A stretch of DNA of 64,000 nt from Clostridia bacterium (GCA_017407325.1 JAFQWV010000022.1:1-64000); one strand, 5' to 3'. Shown: positions 8,065 to 16,506, numbered from the stretch's first letter. Numbers and translations: made by a program. The notes: a model not told the origin generated them from the letters alone.

Positions 8065-8847
8065 TTATTTTCTAAACACAAAAATGTATTCGTGTTTGAA
8101 AAGATATAAACCGTTTTTTAACGCGCGTTGTTTCCAAAGTGCTTTTTGGTTTGCTTTTCCTTTTGTTTCTTCAAAATTTTTAACTATTGTTGCTTTTAAT
8201 GTTAGTCCTTCTTGTTGCATAGCTTGCATACAATAAAAGCCAAGTGGCACAAGTTGACTGTTTGCATATTTATCACCGATAACAACGGCGCAATATCTTC
8301 CTTTTTCAAGTATGGCAGAAGTATTTTTAACGACTTGACGGAAATTATCTATAAATTTATCTATACTTTTAGAATTAGATAAGTCGTTGACATCCTCGCT
8401 AAACTTGATTATATCCCAATACGGTGGGTGATAGATTATAAATTGAACATTTTTAATCTTGTACGTATCAAGAATTCTATTAATATCAAATGTCCTACTA
8501 TCATCTACAAAGGTATCGGCTATAATGCCTTCTTTTTGTTCAGAGTGAATTCTCCCGATTGCTTCCATTGCGACATCAGGTTGCAATTCTATGCCTATAG
8601 AATTTCTTCCCATACGTTGTGCTTCGATAAGGGTTGTACCGCTTCCTGCAAAAGGGTCTAAAACAAAATCACCTGCTTTTGTGTATCGAGTTAATAGTTG
8701 ATGCGGTATTTGTGGAACGAAGTTGCCGTGATAATGTCCGTCGTGAGCGCCTGAATTATCTCTTTGGGGAATAATCCATAGACTATCAGTCCAAACGTCA
8801 GTAAGTTCCTTCCATTTTGTCATATCAAGGTCGTTAATTTTACTCAT
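8065..8847 (-). CDS. site-specific DNA methyltransferase (N4-cytosine/N6-adenine type)
   Basis: This 260-residue enzyme transfers a methyl group from S-adenosylmethionine to an exocyclic amino group in DNA. Motif X/I reads PHQLLTRY followed by LDPFAGSGTT (about 48-72). The catalytic motif IV is HPPYWDII (about 141-148), close to the SPPYW form common in N4-cytosine enzymes. Its ATG overlaps the stop codon of the HEPN gene by four bases, so the two are translationally coupled. With the D12 methylase in the same operon it would protect both strands or halves of an asymmetric site. The base modified is not certain. Confidence 0.85.
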   Translation of the reverse strand: MSKINDLDMTKWKELTDVWTDSLWIIPQRDNSGAHDGHYHGNFVPQIPHQLLTRYTKAGDFVLDPFAGSGTTLIEAQRMGRNSIGIELQPDVAMEAIGRIHSEQKEGIIADTFVDDSRTFDINRILDTYKIKNVQFIIYHPPYWDIIKFSEDVNDLSNSKSIDKFIDNFRQVVKNTSAILEKGRYCAVVIGDKYANSQLVPLGFYCMQAMQQEGLTLKATIVKNFEETKGKANQKALWKQRALKNGLYLFKHEYIFVFRK

Positions 8848-9425
8848 TTTGTATTCTCGAAAATTTTATCTAATTCTTCTAAAGCTACAATAATGTTGTC
8901 AACAGCTTCAACTTCTTCCTTAAATCTACGAATTTGTTTTTTTGTAGTATGGGCTGTTTGTCCTCTTTTGGTTCCAAAAGCATTTAATTGCGATAACAAT
9001 GTGTCATCAATCGTAGTCATTTCTATACCAATAATTGGTAAAAGTTTTCGCAAGTCTTTTTCTTTGACTCCATTATTATTGTTTATCGTTGCGAAATAAT
9101 TAGTGTATAATTTGTTTAACCTACTTTGAGTGGTAGTAAAATCTTGTTCATTATCATTAAAGTTTCTATCACTCATCAAAGATAAAGACAATAATGATGG
9201 GAAAAGTTTTTGATTTTTATCATAAGTAGCTTTACTATTAGAAATTATACGTATGCAAATATTTTCAAAATAATTCTCCAGCTCCGTGTGACAAAGCAAT
9301 ATAAAAGATTTAATCAAATCCTGGTTTTTATTGTTTATTTCTTTCGGGTAAGGTTCAATAAAGAAGGAGAAATTTTCCTTAATTTCTTCGATGCGTTTCT
9401 TTAATTTTATGTATTCTTTTGTCAT
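8844..9425 (-). CDS. HEPN-domain protein, putative RNase
   Basis: This 193-residue, mostly helical protein contains RGQTAH near residue 154. That is the R-x4-H motif of HEPN nucleases, and a helix rich in Glu/Asp follows it. It resembles the HEPN-like proteins of the MAE_28990/RiboL-PSP type, which in my memory often neighbour DUF262 genes. Here the DUF262 gene is directly upstream, 10 bases away, and the second methylase overlaps downstream. HEPN proteins of this class usually cut RNA when triggered. No catalytic test is possible from sequence alone. Confidence 0.7.
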   Translation of the reverse strand: MTKEYIKLKKRIEEIKENFSFFIEPYPKEINNKNQDLIKSFILLCHTELENYFENICIRIISNSKATYDKNQKLFPSLLSLSLMSDRNFNDNEQDFTTTQSRLNKLYTNYFATINNNNGVKEKDLRKLLPIIGIEMTTIDDTLLSQLNAFGTKRGQTAHTTKKQIRRFKEEVEAVDNIIVALEELDKIFENTK

Positions 9426-9435
9426 TTGTTTGTTC

Positions 9436-10581
9436 TCATATATTATTAAGACGCTCTAAAAACAAGTTGTAACGACGTTCAGTTTTTTCTTTACTATGAG
9501 TTGTTGGTAAAAATGCATCGTAGAATTTTTCATTTGTTGTAAATAACTCAATTATTAATGTCTCTAAATCGATATTGTTATCTACAATTTTTTTTCTATA
9601 ATCTTCTTCTGAGAATACAACAGATAACAAGTCAAACATGGGTCTATTTGTCGGACCAAATTTCCATTCTTTAGTTTCTTTATTCTGTAAATATGCCTTA
9701 AAAGCATTATTTCCAAGTTGAGAAAAAACAAATTGAATGGACATATTCAATTTTTCGCAATCTTCTTTTATTAATGACTCTTTTTCACTCCAATACTTAT
9801 TAAAATACTTGCACGTATAATTAAAAAAGTCATTAAGACTATTTGAGTATTCATTTCTAAAATACTTAAAAGAAAAATAACGAACGACTAATTCAACGTC
9901 CTTCATTCTTTTGTCAGGATTTTTAATGCCTAATACTTTTTTTATTTGTTCATTGTTATACGAAAATTCATTAATATAGTTCAAAAAATCTCCAGGGAAC
10001 AAGGATTGTCTTAATTCTTGAGTTGAAAGTGGAACACTTCCAGTATTCAATCTATTAAATATAAAGTATAATTGGTCTTCTGTGTAGTTTTTAACTATAG
10101 AAGCTTTGAGTATGGCATCTTGGAATTTGGATAGATATAGAACTAAATCTCCTTCTGTCAACAATTTATAGTAATTACAATTATTTAACTTATTTAAGAT
10201 TTCTAGTCCTTTTAATTTAAACCCTTTTCCATTTTTTTCGCTAGCTAAAAATTCGACAATAGTATTTAATCTTTGTTTACCATCAATTACAATATATTTA
10301 TTATTTCTTTTGTCATCTGCAAGCAAGATTGAAGGTATAGGAATCCCTAAAATTAAAGATTCTATAAATTGGCTTTTCTTTTTTGCATCCCAAACTTCTC
10401 TACGTTGGAAATTAGGGTCTAAAACAAGTTTTCCTTTACGTTTCCATTCATCAATTAGTTCTATGGATAAATCCATAGGAATAGATACTAGATTTTCAAG
10501 GTCTTTAACACTAATAGTAGTTTCATCTATTTCGTTTGTATTAAATTCATTATCTTCATAATATTTTTCTAATTCTTCCAT
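9436..10581 (-). CDS. DUF262-domain protein (ParB-like fold)
   Basis: This 381-residue protein has the DUF262 signature VIDGKQRLNT (about 94-103), equivalent to the DGQQR motif. That motif is linked to nucleotide hydrolysis or nicking in GmrSD and SspE proteins. QRREVW near residue 60 and FIFNRLNTGSVPLS near residue 175 also match the family. The DUF1524 (HNH) domain often fused behind DUF262 is absent, and the partner nuclease here is probably the HEPN protein downstream. Its AAGGAG site lies inside the end of the methylase gene, so translation is coupled. Confidence 0.8.
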   Translation of the reverse strand: MEELEKYYEDNEFNTNEIDETTISVKDLENLVSIPMDLSIELIDEWKRKGKLVLDPNFQRREVWDAKKKSQFIESLILGIPIPSILLADDKRNNKYIVIDGKQRLNTIVEFLASEKNGKGFKLKGLEILNKLNNCNYYKLLTEGDLVLYLSKFQDAILKASIVKNYTEDQLYFIFNRLNTGSVPLSTQELRQSLFPGDFLNYINEFSYNNEQIKKVLGIKNPDKRMKDVELVVRYFSFKYFRNEYSNSLNDFFNYTCKYFNKYWSEKESLIKEDCEKLNMSIQFVFSQLGNNAFKAYLQNKETKEWKFGPTNRPMFDLLSVVFSEEDYRKKIVDNNIDLETLIIELFTTNEKFYDAFLPTTHSKEKTERRYNLFLERLNNI

Positions 10582-10584
10582 AAT

Positions 10585-11619
10585 TTACTCCTTAATTAAA
10601 CAATGTAAATATTCAATAGTTGAATCAGACTTAGCATCTCTTGCATTGTCTGCTTTAAAACGACGATATTGTTGCATATAGACTTTATATTTGCCGTACT
10701 TCTTCATAATCTTTTCGATAGTATCAAAAGACATTAACCCTTCGTTGTTATAACTTAAGAAGATATACTTAAATTTAGCATTTTTAATAAGGTCGGCAAA
10801 AGCATCTGCAACCTTATTTTTAATACAAAAGACGCTTTTTTGGTCTGTATAATCACGCAAACCCGTTTTGCCTTTTATTTCAGGGTTATCATACTTTGCA
10901 ATTGTTTCAAGCATGTGGTAGTTGGAACAATATTGTCTTGAATTATAAGGTGGGTCAAGATATAAAATATCACCCGAAACGTTTTTAATAAGTTCGCTTA
11001 TATCTTCATTATAAACTTTGCAATCAACCGTTCCTTGCATAATAGGGAGAGCGGTTAATTCCATTTCTTTTAATGCGGATTTTTTTAATTTTTTAAGATA
11101 TGCTCCATAAACAGAAGCAGTATTTGCACACTTATCTATACTGTTAATCAAAGAGCCAAGCAAAAAGAAGTATTCGTTCTCGTTGATTTTGCCTTGATTG
11201 AACCAATCTTCAATAGCAATTCTTATAGCATCACACTTCTTAGCATTAAAATCAGAGAAATATAATCTTCTATATTCTTGTCCTTCCGTTCCTTCATAAG
11301 AGTAGTTCTTATAAATGAAGCCTTCTACGCCTTCTAAAGAATTAAGTTCTGCAATAAGTTGATTGCAACGTTCTTTATCAAGATTGCCATTGTTTTCTAT
11401 CATGTGCTTTGTTATTACATAACTGTAATATTGAATATCATTTGCGATAATAGAAAAGCCTTGTTTCTTAAAAGAGCCACTAACAACGCCTGTCCCTGCA
11501 AATAAATCTGCAAAAACCATTTCAGACGGTTTTCTAGTTTCGTTGCAAAGTTTTAACGTTTTATCTATAGATGCTTCCAAAAAGTCTATTAAAGAATATT
11601 TAGAACCGATATAATTCAT
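10585..11619 (-). CDS. D12-class N6-adenine DNA methylase
   Basis: This 344-residue enzyme belongs to the D12 (Dam-like) class, which methylates adenine N6. It starts with MNYIGSKYSL, typical of the SAM-binding entry. It carries motif I FADLFAGTG (about 36-44) and motif IV LDPPYNSRQY (about 221-230). The ATG shares a base with the stop codon of the upstream XRE gene, giving TAATG coupling. The long target-recognition insert between the motifs fits a restriction-linked enzyme rather than housekeeping Dam. Partners are the second methylase and the two nucleases encoded across the island. Confidence 0.9.
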   Translation of the reverse strand: MNYIGSKYSLIDFLEASIDKTLKLCNETRKPSEMVFADLFAGTGVVSGSFKKQGFSIIANDIQYYSYVITKHMIENNGNLDKERCNQLIAELNSLEGVEGFIYKNYSYEGTEGQEYRRLYFSDFNAKKCDAIRIAIEDWFNQGKINENEYFFLLGSLINSIDKCANTASVYGAYLKKLKKSALKEMELTALPIMQGTVDCKVYNEDISELIKNVSGDILYLDPPYNSRQYCSNYHMLETIAKYDNPEIKGKTGLRDYTDQKSVFCIKNKVADAFADLIKNAKFKYIFLSYNNEGLMSFDTIEKIMKKYGKYKVYMQQYRRFKADNARDAKSDSTIEYLHCLIKE

Positions 11620-11819
11620 TAGTTATTCTCCTCCGAAAAGTTAATAGTTCGTTTTTCGCAAAAATCTTCAAAAGCTTTTTTGGCTAAACGGCTTGGATTA
11701 TAACTGCCGTTTTCCCATCTGTTGATTGTGGCAAAGCTAACTCCGAGTTCTCTCGCTAAATCTTCTTGTGATAATTTTAGTTCAGTACGAACAAATTTTA
11801 CCTTTTCCGCAAAGCTCAT
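11619..11819 (-). CDS. XRE-family regulator of the methylase operon
   Basis: This 66-residue helix-turn-helix protein has the core LSQEDLARELGVSFATINRW. A start at 11819 is chosen because AAGGAG lies nine bases upstream; the longer reading from 11912 would run through the promoter. It is the first gene of the minus-strand defence operon and overlaps the methylase start by one base. It probably adjusts methylase and nuclease levels, as controller proteins do in many restriction-modification systems. Confidence 0.82.
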   Translation of the reverse strand: MSFAEKVKFVRTELKLSQEDLARELGVSFATINRWENGSYNPSRLAKKAFEDFCEKRTINFSEENN

Positions 11820-11846
11820 AATACTACTCTCCTTAATATTGAAACT

Positions 11847-11875
11847 ATTATAACACTTTTTATAAAAAATGTAAA
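11847..11875 (-). promoter_or_regulatory. promoter of the defence operon
   Basis: Minus-strand TTTACA (11870-11875) and TATAAT (11847-11852) are separated by 17 bases, about 28 bases before the XRE start codon. It lies back to back with the promoter of the DUF2971 gene. Confidence 0.65.
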
Positions 11876-11894
11876 GATATAAAGGAATATAATC

Positions 11895-11923
11895 TTGAAA
11901 AAGAATACTCAATATGATATAAT
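11895..11923 (+). promoter_or_regulatory. promoter of the DUF2971 gene
   Basis: TTGAAA (11895-11900), a 17-base spacer and TATAAT (11918-11923) stand 28 bases before the ATG at 11951. Confidence 0.65.
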
Positions 11924-11950
11924 ATAAAAAATAATTTTAAGGACATAAAA

Positions 11951-13012
11951 ATGATAAATAAAAACAAATACATTGAACTATTAAATGGAACAGTAAATGA
12001 TATTAATGGAAAGAATACTATTATGGATTTGTTGCAATACGTTCAAGAAAATAAACCGAAGTCATTGTTTCATTATAGAAGTTGTACAGAATATACGATA
12101 GAAGCATTTAGAGAGAATAAAATATATTTTAATACAGCTAACAATTTTAACGACCCTTATGATTGCTTGGTGTATTGTGATATCGAAAAAATTAACAGTC
12201 AAATTTCAAATATGACCACGATTCCAAACATTGAAAGAGTGCAAAAGAATATAAATTCGGCTGGATTTATTGAAACACGACCTCCACAAATGCCAAAAGA
12301 TAAAGCCGAACAAATATTAGAATCCTTAAAAGGTATAGATTTGCAGACAATAGTAGACAGTATTCCTAATGAAAGTTGGGATATTTTGAATAATCATTTA
12401 AAAGAAACTGCGAAAGAAATTTTATATAGCTATATCAACTACTATAAAATGGAAATGCCGTTGGTTTGCTTGTCTGAAAAATATAATAATATTCTAATGT
12501 GGGCTCATTATGCAGACAATCATAAAGGTTTCGTTTTAGAATATGATTCCGATACATTGAAAACCGACTGTATGCAATGTCCACAAGGAAAGGACTTTAG
12601 TAACTGTGAAAAATGGAAGCAAGTTATGTTGTTACCTATTCTTTATACTAATCAACGCTATGACGCGACAAAATACATATATGATAATACTTTAATTAAA
12701 ACGCTTGATAGTGTAGGAATAAAGGATGCTTGGAAGCTGGAAGATAATTTTGCCCAGTACAAAATTAATATATTTAAGCAAAAAAGTTGGGCCTATGAAA
12801 AAGAATGGCGCTTGCAATTATATAAAACGAATAGAGATAAATTTATAGAAGTAAAACCCGTCGCCATTTATCTTGGTTGCAGAATCGCAAAGTGTTATGA
12901 GGATATATTGGTGCAATATGCTAGGAAACAAGGTGTTAGAGTTTATAAAATGAATGAAAACCAATCAAAATTAAAATTTAGCATTACAAGACAAAATATT
13001 GATAATAAATAG
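11951..13012 (+). CDS. DUF2971-family protein
   Basis: This 353-residue protein matches the DUF2971 pattern. It has FHYRSCTEYTIEAF near residue 40, YFNTANNFNDPYDC near 65, VCLSEKYNNILMWAHYAD near 180 and WAYEKEWR near 295. The role of the family is unknown, but its genes are frequent in phage-defence islands and mobile elements. It has an AAGGA site eight bases before the ATG and its own promoter, divergent from the methylase operon. A Cys-rich insert (CMQCPQGKDFSNCEKW) near residue 215 is unusual and could bind metal. Confidence 0.75.
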   Translation: MINKNKYIELLNGTVNDINGKNTIMDLLQYVQENKPKSLFHYRSCTEYTIEAFRENKIYFNTANNFNDPYDCLVYCDIEKINSQISNMTTIPNIERVQKNINSAGFIETRPPQMPKDKAEQILESLKGIDLQTIVDSIPNESWDILNNHLKETAKEILYSYINYYKMEMPLVCLSEKYNNILMWAHYADNHKGFVLEYDSDTLKTDCMQCPQGKDFSNCEKWKQVMLLPILYTNQRYDATKYIYDNTLIKTLDSVGIKDAWKLEDNFAQYKINIFKQKSWAYEKEWRLQLYKTNRDKFIEVKPVAIYLGCRIAKCYEDILVQYARKQGVRVYKMNENQSKLKFSITRQNIDNK

Positions 13013-13069
13013 AATGAATAAGAGAAATTAATTATATAACAATAAAAATTTTAATTGAAAGGAGAAATT

Positions 13070-13501
13070 ATGGATTGGCAAGTTATTATTCTAACTTTGG
13101 GTGCATCGTTAATTACTGGTGCAGTTTCGTTAATTGGAAATATTATAGTGTCTAAAACAAATTTGAAGAAAACGCTTATAGATAATCAGGAGCAGAATAA
13201 AAAAGATTATCTTAGGAGAAGAATATCAATATATGATGCTATATTAGTTGGATTGGTGGAAATAGAAAGCAAATTAGATAATGAAAAAGTTTTAGTAGAA
13301 TCTGAATTAGAGCGAATTTGGTTAGAAGATTATCACTATTGTAGCAAAGAAGTAAATCGCCAATTGCATTTATTTTTAGGGAGTTTTGATAGAAAAACCG
13401 ATTCTGCTATTAAGAAGGTATATATTAAAAAAATTAGAGAGCAAATAAAAATGGATTTAGATAATTACTATGGTATAAAGGAAAAGAATTTAAAATTATA
13501 G
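13070..13501 (+). CDS. small single-pass membrane protein, unknown
   Basis: This 143-residue product has one hydrophobic segment at residues 3-28. The rest is a charged, helical cytosolic part with RRISIYDAILVGLVEIES and many Lys, Glu and Asp. The start follows AAAGGAG by six bases; the upstream in-frame ATG at 13055 lacks a site. Proteins of this shape are common in defence islands, and this gene follows DUF2971 on the same strand. No family is recognised. Confidence 0.6.
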   Translation: MDWQVIILTLGASLITGAVSLIGNIIVSKTNLKKTLIDNQEQNKKDYLRRRISIYDAILVGLVEIESKLDNEKVLVESELERIWLEDYHYCSKEVNRQLHLFLGSFDRKTDSAIKKVYIKKIREQIKMDLDNYYGIKEKNLKL

Positions 13502-13566
13502 TACATAGATGATAAAAACAAGGTATGCAGAAATAGAAGGTAGTTTTACGTTTCACTTGCTGAGCC

Positions 13567-13605
13567 AAAAAAAGAAGAACACAAGACAGTGTTCTTCTTT
13601 TTTTT
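13567..13605. terminator. bidirectional terminator
   Basis: GAAGAACAC (13574-13582) pairs with 13589-13597. The stem is bordered by an A tract on the left and a T tract on the right. Confidence 0.8.
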
Positions 13606-13658
13606 GTGCTTTCCCTATTGTAGGATTTGATAATCCTTAGCAAGAAAAACTTGTTTTT

Positions 13659-13716
13659 CGTCGCCACGGAGCGAAGCGGAGTTCACGGGGAGCTGTCGCG
13701 TTAGCGACTGAGGGGT
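13659..13716. repeat. GC-rich palindromic repeat unit
   Basis: This stretch is clearly richer in G and C than its neighbours. It contains GTCGC-GTTA-GCGAC inside a frame reading GGGGAGCT...TGAGGGG. Similar units are, from memory, scattered in gut Clostridia genomes. It follows a short repeat, TTTGATAATCCTT (13626-13638), that recurs at 15449-15461. Confidence 0.5.
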
Positions 13717-13744
13717 AACCACACCAAAAAGATGTGGTTTTTTA
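13717..13744 (+). terminator. hairpin with T tract
   Basis: AACCACA (13717-13723) pairs with 13733-13739 and a T run follows. It lies at the 3' end of the minus-strand XRE gene and may serve the plus strand. Confidence 0.6.
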
Positions 13745-13930
13745 ATCTTCTAAACCTAAAATATAGTCAGTTGTGACATTGTAAAATTTAGCTAATTTTA
13801 TTAACACATCAATAGGAAGCTGTCTTTTTTCGCTTTCGTATTGCGAGTAAGTATTTTGCTTAATGTTTAAAAAATTGGCTAAATCGGTCTGTTTTAAGTT
13901 GTGTTCTTCTCTTAATTCTTTTAATTTCAT
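13742..13930 (-). CDS. XRE-family repressor
   Basis: This 62-residue protein is a complete Cro/C1 helix-turn-helix domain, with LKQTDLANFLNIKQNTYSQY as its recognition part. It ends in TDYILGLED, a common end of small phage-type repressors. The start at 13930 is chosen because the longer reading from 14041 would cross the promoter and operators of the divergent gene. Two matching palindromes in the divergent promoter are the likely binding sites. No good ribosome binding site precedes the ATG, so low expression or a leaderless message is possible. Confidence 0.8.
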   Translation of the reverse strand: MKLKELREEHNLKQTDLANFLNIKQNTYSQYESEKRQLPIDVLIKLAKFYNVTTDYILGLED

Positions 13931-13945
13931 ATAAATATTATATAT

Positions 13946-13991
13946 TATCTCGTTTTGAGATATTGACACATATCTCAAATTGTGATATAAT
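13946..13991 (+). promoter_or_regulatory. consensus promoter with two repressor operators
   Basis: TTGACA (13963-13968) and TATAAT (13986-13991) are 17 bases apart and perfectly consensus. Operator 1, TATCTCGTTTTGAGATA (13946-13962), abuts the -35 box. Operator 2, TATCTCAAATTGTGATA (13971-13987), fills the spacer. A bound repressor would block RNA polymerase directly. Confidence 0.8.
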
Positions 13992-14033
13992 AGCAAAAAG
14001 CAAACATGCTTAAAAACAAAGGAGGAAGCAAAA

Positions 14034-15302
14034 ATGGACAATGTATTAGAAACTGTGGCGTATCAGTGCCCGCAATGTGGATCAACAGATGTTACTATAA
14101 TGACCGGAGATATGGGTAGGTGTAATAATTGTGATTCAAATTTTGTATTACCAAAAAATGAAAAAGAAGTCATTGTAAAGAACGAATTCCATGTTGAAAT
14201 GAAATCTGATAAAGAAGTAACATTCACAGCAGTAAAAAAGGAATTTGACGAAACAGCTTTTTTAAGAAATACTCTTATAAGCATATCGGCTGACGCGTCA
14301 ACGCCAGAAGATATTCTTGATAGTGAATTTGACACAACGGAATGTTTTTATGAAAATTACTTAATCGTTGAAGGTGAAGCAAATTTAAATTATACTGCAT
14401 CAATCGGTTATGACAGAAAGGTTGAGTATACAGAATACAATTCAACAAGTAAACAATATGTCAAGAAAACCAAAACGGTTACAGATTGGCAAGCGTACAG
14501 TGGCATGCATAGTGGGAATTACGTAAGAGCAGTATTAAATGAAAATGAATTAGGATATCCAGATACATTTTCTTTTCATTTATCTTGTGCCAACACCGAA
14601 AATATTGTTGAATGGGATAAAGTAGATTTTGAAGCAGAAGCTCCAAAAAATCCAAGTGCCGAAGCGGTCAATTTTGCAAAAGAAAGAATTCGCAGCGCTT
14701 GTCAAGCAGAAGCAGAGAGAGCGTTACCTGGAGATAGATACAAAGATTTTACGGCAAACGGTACTGTAAAGGTTTCTTCAATAAACAGTTGTTCAGCACC
14801 TGTATATAAAATTAAGTATAACAATAATGGAAATGATTACCAAAATCGTTCATTTGCTTTTGGTGGGTACTCTATAAGTGGTAGCATGCCTGATATTTCA
14901 CAAAACTTGATGGATGTTGTCAATTCAAAAACCAAGGTTTTTGATATTATAGCAATTGTATGCTACGCTATTTCTATCGTGATGTCGATTGTTGGAATAG
15001 CAGCTGAATTAAGTAAATTGTTATTATTATTGCCATTAATTAGTATAGGTTTATTCATCTATAATAAAATAACCTATAAAAAGTTAATTAATAATATAGT
15101 TTCAGTCAATCAAGAAAGTAAACGACAGAAAGTGACGGCACATTTAAAAGACATGAATTTAGAGCCTTTAACCGATAATGAAATTTTAATGTTTGAAGCA
15201 AAAGGAAAAGACCTTCCAAAAACTAAACATAAAATTAGAACTATAGGTCTTGTGTTGTTTATAATAGCTATGGTATTTGCTGCTTCGTTTTTATTTTTAT
15301 AA
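14034..15302 (+). CDS. zinc-ribbon membrane protein under XRE control
   Basis: This 422-residue protein has an N-terminal zinc ribbon (CPQCGSTD and CNNCDS, about residues 12-36) and a long, beta-rich polar middle. Two hydrophobic segments at about 305-345 form a hairpin, and a last membrane segment lies at the C-terminus (about 403-422). It has a strong AAAGGAGG site and the best promoter in the window, held by operators of the divergent XRE repressor. No family is recognised. The design, a tightly repressed membrane protein beside a defence island, would suit a stress-inducible or toxic product. Confidence 0.65.
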   Translation: MDNVLETVAYQCPQCGSTDVTIMTGDMGRCNNCDSNFVLPKNEKEVIVKNEFHVEMKSDKEVTFTAVKKEFDETAFLRNTLISISADASTPEDILDSEFDTTECFYENYLIVEGEANLNYTASIGYDRKVEYTEYNSTSKQYVKKTKTVTDWQAYSGMHSGNYVRAVLNENELGYPDTFSFHLSCANTENIVEWDKVDFEAEAPKNPSAEAVNFAKERIRSACQAEAERALPGDRYKDFTANGTVKVSSINSCSAPVYKIKYNNNGNDYQNRSFAFGGYSISGSMPDISQNLMDVVNSKTKVFDIIAIVCYAISIVMSIVGIAAELSKLLLLLPLISIGLFIYNKITYKKLINNIVSVNQESKRQKVTAHLKDMNLEPLTDNEILMFEAKGKDLPKTKHKIRTIGLVLFIIAMVFAASFLFL

Positions 15303-15392
15303 GAGAAAATCAAAAAAATGGAAGTGTAAGAAGTATAAAGATGTTGCGAACTATAAAGTTAAACATGTTATGACAGGTATTTCATGAGTGAA

Positions 15393-15435
15393 AAGCAACA
15401 AAGAACCGAGATTTTATCTCGGTTCTTTGTTGCTT
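15393..15435. terminator. long perfect hairpin, probable terminator
   Basis: A 19-bp perfect stem (15393-15411 with 15417-15435) closes on five bases. There is no strong T tract, but the position after the zinc-ribbon membrane gene fits termination. Confidence 0.6.
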
Positions 15436-15503
15436 CCAAGTATATGAATTTGATAATCCTTGCTTTTGCGAAGCGATAGTATTTGATTAGAAAATAAAAC
15501 ATA

Positions 15504-15532
15504 TTGATAAAGTTTTAATTTTGTGTTATAAT
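15504..15532 (+). promoter_or_regulatory. promoter of the LCM-type methyltransferase gene
   Basis: TTGATA (15504-15509), a 17-base spacer and TATAAT (15527-15532). Confidence 0.6.
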
Positions 15533-15625
15533 CATTTTAAAAAAATTAGGTAAGTAAGAAAACTATTTTATGAGTATTAACCAAATTGATTATTGCGATA
15601 TAACTAATTAGGGGGATAGGTGGTA

Positions 15626-16411
15626 ATGAACAACGTTAATAAAACTTTATATATCCCACTTTACGGTAAAGCGCTCGTTAGTAAAAAAGGAATTATATTA
15701 AGCGATAAAAAAGCCGAAGAAATTTGGGAAAGCGAACAAATTCCGTTAAAAGGAAAATCAAAATCTAAATGGCTAGCGTACTATATGAGTATGCGCGCTA
15801 GTGTGTTTGATACGTGGACAAAAGAAAAATTGGCGCAATTTCCTGATGCGATTGTTTTGCATTTAGGATGTGGTTTGGATAGCAGAGTGGAAAGAGTTGG
15901 TGATAAATTAGCGTTGTGGATTGACGTGGATTTTCCGACTGTTATCAATGAACGCAAGCGTTATTATAAAGAAACGGAAAGCTACCGTATGATCGCCGAC
16001 GATATAAGGGAAGGCACTTTCTTGCAAGACTTGCCAAAAAGCGAACGCGCAATCGTGATTTTGGAAGGCGTAAGCATGTATTTAACGAACGAAGAATTAA
16101 AGCGAGCGTTTTCAAAATTAAGCACTCACTTTTCACGTTTATCTGTTTTGGTTGACTGTTATACTCCGTTTGCTGTAAAAATGAGCAAAATAAAAAATCC
16201 TATAAACGATGTGGGCGTTACTAAAGTTTACGGTATAGAAAATTCAAGCGTTTTAGAAATAGATACGGGCTTGACTTTTATTAAAGAGCATACTATTACT
16301 CCACAATACTTAATAGACGAGCTTAAAGGCTTTGAAAAATTTGTTTTTAAGCACGTTTACGCGGGTAAAACGTCAAAAAGATTATACAAATTATACGAAT
16401 ATGAAAACTAA
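15626..16411 (+). CDS. class I SAM methyltransferase, leucine carboxyl methyltransferase-like
   Basis: This 261-residue enzyme resembles the LCM/TcmP family of O-methyltransferases. MRASVFDTW lies near residue 55, the SAM-binding VLHLGCGLDSRV near 75 and WIDVDFPTVINERKRYY near 98. Then come VILEGVSMYL near 150 and a Rossmann-like C-terminal half. Its natural substrate is unknown; bacterial members methylate small molecules or polyketides. The ATG at 15626 follows GGGGGA by about ten bases and is preferred over the GTG six bases earlier. It is monocistronic. Confidence 0.85.
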   Translation: MNNVNKTLYIPLYGKALVSKKGIILSDKKAEEIWESEQIPLKGKSKSKWLAYYMSMRASVFDTWTKEKLAQFPDAIVLHLGCGLDSRVERVGDKLALWIDVDFPTVINERKRYYKETESYRMIADDIREGTFLQDLPKSERAIVILEGVSMYLTNEELKRAFSKLSTHFSRLSVLVDCYTPFAVKMSKIKNPINDVGVTKVYGIENSSVLEIDTGLTFIKEHTITPQYLIDELKGFEKFVFKHVYAGKTSKRLYKLYEYEN

Positions 16412-16477
16412 TATTAAGACTTTAAGTTAAACATGCAAGAAGCAAAAATTCGTAGCCGTAAAAAATAAAATTGTCTA

Positions 16478-16506
16478 TTGACAAACGGTTTGTCTAGTGA
16501 TATTAT
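16478..16506 (+). promoter_or_regulatory. promoter, paralogue of the one at 17123
   Basis: TTGACA (16478-16483), 17 bases, TATTAT (16501-16506). The flanks (ATGCAAGAA, AAATAAAATTG, AAACAATTTA) recur around the promoter at 17123, so the two arose by duplication. Confidence 0.7.

Larger units (their letters stand above)
15303..15625. other. intergenic region with long terminator and promoter
   Basis: It holds a perfect 19-bp inverted repeat (15393-15435), the short repeat TTTGATAATCCTT and the promoter of the methyltransferase gene at 15504-15532. I see no ORF with a ribosome binding site. Confidence 0.6.

Noticed and set aside
11820..11912. 31-residue N-terminal extension of the XRE regulator
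   Set aside because: It runs through the promoter; the ATG at 11819 has a good AAGGAG site and starts at the normal edge of the fold.
13434..13667. Minus-strand ORF of 77 residues
   Set aside because: It crosses the bidirectional terminator at 13567-13605, has no ribosome site and is mostly the shadow of the gene at 13070.
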